DNA of 64,000 nucleotides from Niveomyces insectorum RCEF 264 (taxonomy: Eukaryota > Ascomycota > Sordariomycetes > Hypocreales > Cordycipitaceae), in contig AZHD01000017.1 in NCBI GenBank assembly GCA_001636815.1, positions 527,944 to 591,943 of the forward strand. Reading direction: 5' to 3'. This document shows positions 43,296 to 52,851 of this stretch, in pieces. Position 1 is the stretch's first letter; the number at the start of each line of letters is the position of its first letter. The translations under genes were made by a program, and so were the position numbers. The notes beneath the pieces are model-generated. The model worked only from the letters and a program-made list of their open reading frames with translations. It made no database searches and was not told where the DNA came from.

Positions 43296-46200
43296 ATGCC
43301 CGCGACGAGGCGCAACCGCAGGGTCGTCAAGGACGTTCCCTCCGACTCGTCCGACTCCGAGCCCGACACGGAGCTCGAACAGGCGCGCCGCCGGTGGGCT
43401 CCCCAGGCCCCGGCGGCGCCCGCCGCCAACGCAGAAAAGAAAAAGAAGAAGAAGAAGCGGTTGCCTCCGCAAGAGTCCGTCGACAAGCTCTGGGAGCAGT
43501 TCTCGCAGAAGCGGTTCAGCAAGGTCACAAACGTGCTTCCTGTTGCCCCCCTCGCCCCATCACCCTTGTCGGCCCGTGCCAACGAGCTGCTGAGCCGCGA
43601 CTACGAACGGGCCGCCGACGAGTGCCGCCGGAAAGTCAACAAGATCATCCAGGAGTGCCGCCGGGTCAATATGCGCTACCGGGATCCTGGTTGGGACATT
43701 GTATGTTTTCATGCTGAGGCCGTTTTCTCTTTTCTGTTTTGCGCTTGGCGCCGGTCGTGGACTAACAAACGCTTTCCTTTTCTTTTTTTTTTTCCAGGAC
43801 TGGGATTTGAAAATGCAAAAGGGCCACTGCTTGAACAGCTTGGGCCACACAAAATTCGACATCAGCGTCAAAAACATGGCCAGCACGAGCGCCTCGGTGC
43901 CCAAGGCTGTGAAACGCGTCCACGAGATCTTCGAAAACCCCACCTTTATGAAGAACGTCAGCGGCAGCGACGTTAAACAAGGCTGTCTCGGTGACTGCTG
44001 GTTCATTTCTTGCGTCAGCGGCCTGGCCAACGTGCCCGGTGGCTTGGAGCGTGCCTGTGTGGCGTACGACACAAGTATGTACCGGTAACTCCGTTCTTGT
44101 CAATGCATTTCGTCATATGGCTAACCATTTCTCCCTAGAAATCGGCATCTATGGGTTTGTCTTCTATCGAGGTATGTTCTCTCGATTTCACCGCTTATTT
44201 ATTTTATCCTTTTTTTATTGGTCATGTTAGTAACAGACCTAACAAACGCAGACGGCGAGTGGATTTACTCCATTATCGACGACAAACTCTACCTCACATC
44301 CCCTTGCTGGGACTCACCCAGCGTCCAGCGCGACCTCCTCGAGCAAATCGACCGGGAAGACATTGAGCGCGTCTACCGCAAGACCTACCAGACTGGCTCG
44401 AAGGCGTTGTTTTTCGCTCAAAACAAGGACCAGAACGAGACTTGGCTGCCGCTGATGGAGAAGGCGTATGCGAAAGCGCACGGTGACTACAACAGCTTGA
44501 CGGGCGGCTGGATCGGCGAGGGTCTGGAGGATGTGACCGGCGGCGTCACCACGGAACTGCTGATGTCAGACATCTTCGACATCGACAGCTTCTGGGACAA
44601 CGAGCTGAGCCGCGTCAACGAAGAGTTTTTGTTTGGCTGCACCACGGGCCTGATGGACCGCGGTTACGGCAACCGCGGCGGCATCACCGAAGGTCATGCA
44701 TACAACATCATGGAAGCCCGCGTGTTGAAGAACGGCACCCGTCTTCTCAAGCTTCGCAACCCCTGGGGCAAGATCAAGGCCGGGACGTGGGAGGGTGCGT
44801 GGTCCGACGGCTCGAAAGAATGGACGACCGAGATCAAAGAAGAAGTGGGACACACCTTTGGCAGCGACTCGTCCTTTTGGATCTCGTACGAAGACTTTCT
44901 CCGCAAATACGAGCACATCGACCGCACGCGCCTGTTCCGCGAGCCCGACTGGCGCTGCTGCCAGCGCTGGATCGGCGTCGACGTGCCCTGGAAGACGACG
45001 TACAACGAGAAATTCCACATCAAGCTGACCAAGGCGTCGCCGCTCGTCCTGCTCTTGTCGCAGCTCGACTCGCGCTACTTCCAGGGCTTGGTCGGCCAGT
45101 ACTACTTCCGGCTGCGCTTCCGTCTGCACGAGCAGAACAAGCCAGACGCCGAAGACTACGTCGTGCGCTCGCACGGCAACTACCTGATGGACCGGTCCGT
45201 CAGCGTCGAGCTCCCCCTCATGGAGCCCGGCAGCTACTCCGTCTTTCTGTCTGTCGAGGCCGAGCGGGCGTCCAGCTCGCTGTCCGTCGAGGACGTCGTC
45301 AAGCGCGAGCTGAAGAAGCGCGTGGAAAACGAGAAGCTCGCGCAGGTGGGCCAGGCCTACGACCTCGCACACAGCAAGGCCGCGGCGCACTTCGCCGAGT
45401 TGGCCAAGCTGCGCAAAAAGACCGACCAGCAGAAGGCTTCGACCGAACGCAAGCAAGAGCGCCGCAAAGAATGGGCGAAACGGCACCTGCTGAAAGACAT
45501 CCAAAAGCGGCAACAGGCCAAGAATGCAGCAAAGTGGAAGCTGCAAGAGGCGGCCCGCGAGGAAGAGCGCAAGAAGAAGGAGGCGGCTGCCGCGGCCGAG
45601 GCCGAAGAGAAAAAGAAGGCGGAGGAGGCCGAGGCGGCCGAGCGCCAAAAAGTTGCCCAGGAGCTCAAGCGCACCCAGGACAAGGAGGCGCAGACCGAGC
45701 CTTCCGCTGCCGCTGCTAAGACGGACGACAAGGGCACGCAAGCAGACGCAGATTTGCAGGTCGCCGCAAAGGCCGCAGATGGGGCAGATGCTGCGAAGCC
45801 GGCAACGTCCGTCGCTGCCGACGATGTTTCGCAGCTGAACGTGATTTCGGCGTCCACGTCAGGCACAAGCACCCCGAGCGACACGCCTTTGGGCACGCCC
45901 AAGACCGAGACTGTGAAGGAACTCATTCTCGGTATGGAAACCGCAGACGGTGTTGTTCTTCCGTCCACTTCTGACGTGTCTGGTGCACCGCCGCCGCTGC
46001 CGGTCGATGCGACTGCTGAGACCAAATCCGCGAGTACGGGTGATGCCGAGAAGACCGCGGACAGTGCATCCCCGAAGGACGTGGAGAAGGCCAAGAAGAC
46101 CGAGCCGGCGGACAAGTCGTCGTCGCCCTCCTCTTCCAAAGACAAAAAAGACAAGAAGAAGAAGAACGAGGAGTCGGCGGATGATTCGTCGTCGGACAGC

Positions 46201-46893
46201 CCGATCGAGGACTGGGAAGAGTGGTACTCAAGCGACGACTTGTCTACCAAGGCCAGCCGCGCAGCCAACGCCGCAGCGACAGCGGCGGCGGCCAAGGTCG
46301 AGGAAGACACCGAAGACGAGAACGAGCCGACGCCCTGGAATGCCATCTGCGTCGTCGGTATCCGCGTCTATTCCAAGGACGAGAACCTGGAGTTGCGCGT
46401 CGTGATGGAGGGCAGCGGGCTGGCTGAGGGCGGCATGGGCGAGAAGGGCGAGCAGGACTTGGACAATGCGCAAGCCAACGCCGGGGGCCAACGGACGAAG
46501 AAAGACACGGCCAGCAGCGACAAAGAAGACAAGACGGACGCGGCCGAGCCGGTGGAGAACAAAGACAAAGTTGCGGTGGATGTGTTGGCGAAGGAGGACG
46601 ATGGCAAGACGGCGTCAGATGACGCGGAGATCACCAAGGCATCCGAAGCTGGCGACAACGACGGCAAGAATGTGGTCGAGAACAATGGCACCAAGGAGAA
46701 GACAGCGGCGCCCGATGACAATGTTGCACCCTACTCCACGATTGTGCAGAAGGACGACGAAGAGTTTGAACAGGTCTCGGCCCCTGCCGTGGTGGTCACT
46801 GAAGCCGCGGATGGCACGGGACCCAAGCTTGACGCAGATGTCGATAAAAAATTGAGCAAAGCCACGGTCGACAACACCTTGCTTTGGGGTTGA
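43296..46893 (+). CDS. Calpain-family (C2) cysteine protease with long acidic coiled-coil tail
   Basis: Four exons, 43296-43700, 43798-44074, 44139-44171 and 44252-46893, encode about 1,118 residues; exon 3 is a 33-base micro-exon. The N-terminus is basic and Lys-rich (EKKKKKKKRLPP). The papain-like core carries the calpain triad: Cys202 in QGCLGDCWFISC, His387 in GGITEGHAYNI and Asn408 in LLKLRNPWG. A calpain beta-sandwich-like domain follows (from WIGVDVPWKT to SYSVFLSVEAERAS). Then come a Lys/Glu/Ala-rich coiled coil (residues ~530-640) and a ~400-residue disordered Ser/Asp/Glu-rich tail. No EF-hands are present, as in other fungal calpains. PalB/Rim13 is the known fungal calpain, acting in alkaline pH signalling; this domain order differs, so it is probably a second, uncharacterised type. 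Confidence 0.92.
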
Positions 46894-47896
46894 TATGTGC
46901 ACTGTACATCTGTAAAATTGGTTTTTTGGGGGGGGGCGGTCGTGGGGTGTTGGGTTGGGTTGTATCATGTGGTGGGATGTCGGCTTCTACCACGGGTGAT
47001 TTTTCTTTCATCGGTGTGTTACTTTACGGGTTTTGTTGACGCATTTTTGCAAAGCGCGCATATTTTCTTTTGTTTGCACGATCATGACAGAGAAAGAGAA
47101 GGAAAGACATGAGAAAGAGCGGCACGTCTTGGTTGGTTGGTTTGTTGTAGAGCATGTGATGCATCATCGTCTCCCTTCGATTTTGACGCCGGTTTGGTGC
47201 TCATTTTGTTTTTTTGGCAAACACTTCTCCGTTACGATATATTTTTGGAAACGTCTAATGAATTGCTTAAAAAGAGAGATATTAAAACCAGACAAACTCT
47301 ATTCATTAGCGAAATCTGGGGTACTTGAGCCGGGGAAACGCTGGCACGAAGACCGGAAAAAGAAACAATAAGCGTAAAAGCTTCATTTGCGGTTCGACCA
47401 TTGAGCTGCCGTTGGTTGGCCGGTATTGGCAAAATTGCCTGGAGGCTAAAAATGGGTTCTGACACCATCGCCTTCTTGTTTTTGCAAGCAGGTCCTCCAT
47501 AAAGGCCCATCCATTATTCATGGAGACCTTGCTCCCGGTTGCCGTCCTCCGGGGTAAAAGAAAAGAAAAGGGGGCAATGAGGAGAAAGTAAGAATAAACG
47601 AGCTGCCCATCGACCGGCAGATCAGCCATGGCATTTTCCACTCGACGTGACTGTCTTTTATCCAGTTTCTGTTTTGCCCTCTCGGAATGAAATCTCCTGA
47701 ATACGTCTGCTCGAACGGGATTGTTTATCGCGAGAACTCGGGGTTTGGCGTTGTTCCCCTCTGCTTCAGACCTCGTGCCAACGATTGAATCGCCTGTCAA
47801 CGCGAACGTATCAACCGGGCAGAATTAGGAGTTTTTTTCGTCTTCACTTTCGACGAACAGCCCGCCCGCTGTCTTTGTACATAAACATTAGCAACC
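46894..47896. other. Intergenic region between calpain and solute-binding protein genes
   Basis: It contains the 3' flank of the calpain gene, with a G-run at about 46,928-46,938, and the promoter of the next gene. Frames of up to ~160 codons on the minus strand (47306-47800) have no domain and a doubtful start; I leave them out. Confidence 0.5.
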
Positions 47897-48883
47897 ATGC
47901 GTCCCTCGGCCGTCTCGCTGTTGCTCGCCGCTACCGGTGCTGCGGTGCCGGCTGCGGCCATCCTCCGGATCGCCAGTGCCCTCTCCGTCATCGAGTACAC
48001 CCCCGAGCTGTGGGCCATCCAGCACGCGGCCGCCAACGGCAGCAGCAGTGCTACCCCTCTGGCCACCATTGTTAACGGCGGCGTCGCCTCCATCGTGAGC
48101 GACACCAGCATCGACCTCGCCTCCAACGCCGAGACCCAGGCCCTCCGCCAGTTCGCCACGCACAAGAACCTCCGCATCATCTACACCGTCGCCGAGGTCG
48201 CCTACCGCCTCGTCGCCAAAAAGTCCATCACCACGCTGGCCGACCTCAAGGGCAAGCGCGTCGGCACCATCCCGGGCACCTCAGCCGCGTACTTTGTCGA
48301 GCGCCTCCTGCGCGAGGCCGGCGGGCTCGCGCCCAGCGACTACACGGTCGTCAACGGCGGTTTTTGCAGCAGCGCGCCCTGCGGCGCGGGCAGTCTGCCG
48401 TACATGCTCGCGCACGGCACCATCGACGCCGCAGGCATGTGGGAGCCGACGATGCAGCTCGTGATCGAGGCCGCGGGCGGCGCCGACGCCGTGACCATTT
48501 TCCAAAACGGGTCCGTGTACAGCGAGGTGTTCAACCTGCACAGCACGGCCGAGAAGCTGGCGGACCCGACGACGCGGGCGGCCATTGTGGAGTTCCTGCG
48601 GGTACTCGACACGGCCGAGCAGCAGTTTGCGCACCCGACAGACGCCGTGTACACGCTGGTGGCGGGCGCGGTGTCGGGCCTGCGGAACAACGCGAGCCTG
48701 GTGCGGGCGGTGTGGCCGGTGCACACGTGGACGGGGGATCTGCACGCGGACCGGGTGCTGGACGTGCTGACGGCGGAGGACGCCTGGGTGGCGCGGACGG
48801 ACCGGCGGGCGGCGCTGGACCGGACAGCGCTGACGACGCTGATCGACGCGAGCGTGCTGGCGGAGGCGCGCAAGGCGCAGTAG
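47897..48883 (+). CDS. SsuA/THI5-like (type 2 periplasmic-binding-fold) secreted protein
   Basis: A single exon encodes 328 residues. The ATG at 47897 is preceded by CAACC, a good fungal context. Residues 1-21 are a likely signal peptide (MRPSAVSLLLAATGAAVPAAA). The rest resembles bacterial nitrate/sulfonate/taurine-binding proteins and the NMT1/THI5 fold: an early beta-alpha unit, LADLKGKRVGTIPGTSAAYF (residues ~113-132), and the second-domain stretch GTIDAAGMWEPTMQLVI. In bacteria such proteins feed ABC importers; fungi lack that import route, and secreted stand-alone copies have no established role. The gene is intronless and its 3' half is very GC-rich with Arg/Ala-heavy codons, which would fit ancient transfer from bacteria, though this is only suggestive. 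It is not the thiamin enzyme itself: no histidine-rich pyrimidine-synthase motif is seen. Confidence 0.8.
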   Translation: MRPSAVSLLLAATGAAVPAAAILRIASALSVIEYTPELWAIQHAAANGSSSATPLATIVNGGVASIVSDTSIDLASNAETQALRQFATHKNLRIIYTVAEVAYRLVAKKSITTLADLKGKRVGTIPGTSAAYFVERLLREAGGLAPSDYTVVNGGFCSSAPCGAGSLPYMLAHGTIDAAGMWEPTMQLVIEAAGGADAVTIFQNGSVYSEVFNLHSTAEKLADPTTRAAIVEFLRVLDTAEQQFAHPTDAVYTLVAGAVSGLRNNASLVRAVWPVHTWTGDLHADRVLDVLTAEDAWVARTDRRAALDRTALTTLIDASVLAEARKAQ

Positions 48884-50812
48884 CCAGCAACGAGCTTGGG
48901 AGGTGGACACAGAAACAATCAAAAGAAAAGGATGGAAGGGGGAAAACAAAAATAAAAATAAAAATGAAAAGTATGATTACAAATAAAACAAAAAGAAAAA
49001 GGAGCAATAGAGATGAAAGAGAGTAGTACAAACATCCAATGTACGGAACGGTAAGCCCCAAAAGAACAACGAGGCCGTCAATTTTTTTTGATTTCGTTTT
49101 ACTTTTTATCTATTTTCTTAGCCACATGAATGTTACGGCGTGAAATATTTCTATCCGGTTTAAAAAAAGCTATACTGACTCTTTACATTCACTTGTCCAC
49201 TTTTCAAACCTTAAATTTGGTTCGTCCTCACCGCGCCGTCGACGTCCACGGTGTCACCATTGCGGACATATAGAAATATTCCCAGGAGCCTAACACATCA
49301 ATGAATCTGATGAGAATACTGTTGCTTTTTCATACGCCTTGACTCGTTCCGGAACATTCAATTGCATGTGTTGTAGATCCTCACGCAGGATAAGTTGCAT
49401 GTGCCACGTTCCGGGTGTTTGCCGTGACATCATGTCGTTGAACGGTGCAATTCACTTTAGAGGAAGTCCGTTGAAGCTAACTGCTTGATCTAATCTTTCA
49501 AGTTAGCACTGCCATATCGACATCGTGGCGGATGTTGCGGTTATTGTTTTCGCAGTGCACCATATTCTCAGATGTGAAAGAAGCGGAGCCTGTAACCGCG
49601 AAAGATCATCTTATTCGACAGGACAACAGTCGACAATTCAGAGCTACCATCTTGCAACATTGAAAGACAGACGTAAATATGAATCTAGTGTTAAAGTAAA
49701 TTCTGCACACATTCTTCTTTGCTCTTCAACTGTTATCAAACCATTTGAAGGTGCCGTTATGCAGTTTTCCGAAATTTCAATTGTGCGCGGACCACATTTC
49801 TGGTAGTCTCGCTGGGGGCTTATGCACTAAAAAGAACTTCCCAAACCGGAAATACTCTCTGCCCCTTATTTACTCCCCTTTTTCCTTCGTGCCCCTTTCC
49901 CCCGAAGCTACAAGAGCGGCAGTATGCACAACGCAAATAATGTAGGATGGAAATTATTACTTTATGCATTTTTTCCCCTTTGTTTATACGATGCTAACAG
50001 TGTATGTGACTAGTAAAAACCGTTTGTGTTATTATTTCTTAAATTGTGTTATGTTGTGCCCGTGGCGGTAACTGCCACCGCACTTGGCCCCCGTCTTACT
50101 GCTCCTCTCCATCTGTCCCATTGTTCTTTTCCAGGTATTTCGTAAACAAAAGAATGCCCTGGATGTGATCCTGTTACCATGCAAGCCGTGTATTGAACCA
50201 TCCCTTGGTATCCGTATTCGCACGCGGCATTCAGCTCCTGGCTGGCCACGACATTCTCTCTCAGGTAAGAGATGTTTAGTTTGCATCTATTTCCCCGACT
50301 CAATAGTTGATAAAACATGGCTGTTTATCTACCCAAGCCGTAAGATTGTGGATCTAATGCTTGATACCAGCCATACGGGACGGAATTCCCTCGAAAGGCA
50401 TCTTGAAAGCCTAGGTGCAGGTGCCTTCCTGGATCACGGTGGCCACATCCCATTGCAGGCCTCCAATCGAACGCCGTGTCGATATAATATCCTTGTAGGC
50501 ATATGGTTCTCGTGTAGATCACTTTCAGGCAACGCGTGCCGTCTTGACAGTTGCAGGACGCCAGGCAGACGCGGATGTTGTCCACGTCACTTGGACGTGA
50601 ATGTAATTTTCGCGTGACCTCGTGATCCACAACGGAAGCAACGGTTCCAACGAGGTGAAGAGCACGTCTCATATTCGCAGTGGGCCGTTTTAGGCCCATT
50701 TCGCCTTCGCAAGAAGCCTGGGTAGACCAGACAGCCACGTCGGTTGGGATCGACACACCGGAGCTCCTGCGGAATACCAGAGTAGTCTTCCGGCGCAATA
50801 TACCGCGCGGGG
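48884..50812. other. Intergenic region with possible relic of a small cysteine-rich gene
   Basis: Mostly AT-rich, with no supportable gene up to about 50,030. On the minus strand between 50,040 and 50,690 there are pieces with protein character: NIRVCLASCNCQDGTRCLK, and later NAACEYGYQGMVQYTACM followed by a GTAACA donor-like site. These could be exons of a small cysteine-rich secreted protein. I cannot build a closed model from them: no signal peptide with an ATG joins in phase. I report this as an observation, not as a gene. Confidence 0.35.
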
Positions 50813-51924
50813 CTATGACCTTTTCTGGGGGCTATGACCTTTTCTGAGCTTGCAAATGCTGTCTCGAAATTCTTGTGCAGTAAGTACTCCGTTATTGTTG
50901 GCGTCGCCCAGTCCCGATAAATCCATGTGCGCTGTGTACGACCAAGTGGCGACCTTGTGTTTGACGCCGGATACCATCAGATCGTGGACAAGAAACGACG
51001 GATACTCCGGGTTTGGGTCAGGGGGGAAGCGTTCGTACGGCGGAGGCGGCCTCGCAGTCGATGGACGTGTGTGCGATGCTACTTCTGGCCTTGAAGGGCC
51101 TGCATGATTACTTGGTGGGTGCTGACGGTGGTGTTTTGGGACATGGCTTGGATGCATGCAGGCGATGCGCAAATCCGGCTCGATCGTAAAAGGCAAACTG
51201 TCCACACCTGTGGTCTAAGGCCCACGGGGTGTCGCCAAGCTCGCGGCGTAGTTGCTATGTGGGTAGTGGTTGTTGATTCGCCCACCCGGGAGACTGCGCA
51301 GCACCTCGGCCAGCTTCACCGTCTTATGCTCACACAGCCGCACGTGGCCTTCGTGCGCCACGCAGACGCGGTGGCCTCCGGCTTTCTCTCTGCGCTGCGC
51401 CGCAGAGAAAAAGGAGATGGGGTGGTCGACTTCGCAGGCCGAGCAGTGCATGTACACATTTTTGATCCCCGTGTAAAAACGCTCGCAGGGTGGATCATGC
51501 GATCCCCCCCGCAGCCGCTTCTCCATCCGAGTCCACAGTCTGCCATCGGTTGGCAACGCCGGTGAAACCCACAGCGCGGTATGTGTGAAGAGCCCGCTGC
51601 TCTTGTCGTGCAAGTGGGAAATCTGTGCCGGCTAAACAGACGCAAGAAGATGCGGCTGGTGCGGCGGATGCACAGCATGTCCAGCCAGTCCAAGTGGTCC
51701 ATTATGTGAACGAGCACCTCATCTGGCAGGCGGCAGAGCGGGCTGAACACGGTGTTGCTCATGCCTCTCACAGCTAAGATGTCGAGGTCGTAGATCGTGA
51801 CAGCGTTGTAACCCGGTTTCTTGGCAAGGACAGCCTCGACAGCGTCGCGGGGGCTTTGACTCCGAAAGTAGTCCCGTTGACACAGAGCGCGGAGTCGTCC
51901 CAGCGGCATGCCGTTGTCAGACAA
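50813..51924 (-). pseudogene. F-box protein gene broken by a frameshift and a nonsense codon
   Basis: The first part (51924 downward; first ATG at 51909) encodes a leader and a good F-box, LCRLPDEVLVHIMDHLDWLD, followed by MLCIRRTSRIFLRLF. Just after it the reading frame must shift by one base, at about 51,610-51,640, to continue with LFTHTALWVSPALPTDGRLW and CSACEVDHPISFFSAAQRR. The latter is the cysteine-containing second region typical of a fungal F-box family. A TAG at 51215-51217 then interrupts the same frame. Beyond it, TIEPDLRIACMHPSHV to GVLTAQEFRDSICKLRKG looks like the natural C-terminus ending at 50813. TAG from CAG is a RIP-type change. Introns could conceivably explain one break, but I see no matching splice signals. 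An intact version would be an SCF adaptor. Confidence 0.65.
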
Positions 51925-52851
51925 GGAGCCAGGGCCTCCGTGTTCGCGAGGTTGGAGATTCTCATTATCAAGGATTTCCCCTTGGCTCTTGTCTAGAGAG
52001 TCATGTGAACAAATGTTTTGATGAGATTTTTTTTTTGTAGAAACGAGTTCGGGAAGAAATAGAAGCGAAAAAGAATGCCGCAGGCCATCCCTTGTTGAGC
52101 ATGATAATTTTGTCTGAGGGATGCGTGTGGCAGTAAAGAAAGATGTTCGTGGCTAGTAAGAGCGTTAGCCCCTTTTCACAGTGCAGATATTTATTCCGTG
52201 AGCGGGCTGCAGTTAAACATGTCCATGGCGGAAGTCAAATAAGAGTAAACAAATTAGAATACTGATTTAGTCTTACAAAATAGTTTGTGAAGAACGAGAC
52301 AGTTGCATTTTTTTTGAAAAAAAAAATGTAGATAACTACAAAAAAACCAAAAATGGAAATGAGACACGATACTGCCAGCCTTGATCAATGAAGCCTTCAG
52401 TGCAATAGCATTGTGAAAAGAAGACATTAAGGAAATGAAAAAAAAAAAAGCAGACGTGTATGCGGAGAAAGAGGGGGGATCAATACGCAACATTAATTTC
52501 AGTGACATAATTCGATGGCAGCAAGATGAAGTAATCGAACATAACAGCAAATAAATCAATGGTGAGGTTGGATGTGTCCATGTATCCTAAGTCTCCCTTG
52601 CTACATCGCCATAATCATCTAAGAAGACCCAGAATCACCACCTTTTTAATCAAACAATGTTGCGCCTATTTTCATTTCTCTTCATTTATTTTTTACAGGC
52701 GTTACATTGCTCCATCCGTGGTGGCAGTAAACTTTGCATCGACGACACAGGACTGAAATGTGAAAGACCCGGAAAAAAAATCATGATTCCACACGAGCTA
52801 AGACTTAGGTACGTCCCAAACGTTTCTCGCTATATACTACTTGACCCAGAG
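51925..52851. other. AT-rich intergenic region
   Basis: It holds the upstream flank of the broken F-box gene and the 3' flank of the cluster regulator. The minus frame 52254-52559 is Phe/Leu/Ser-rich because of poly-A tracts on the + strand and is not supported. Confidence 0.5.

Noticed and set aside
44566..46346. Minus-strand frames of 391 and 329 codons opposite the calpain
   Set aside because: Leu- and Ser-rich shadows of the Lys/Glu/Ala-rich calpain tail.
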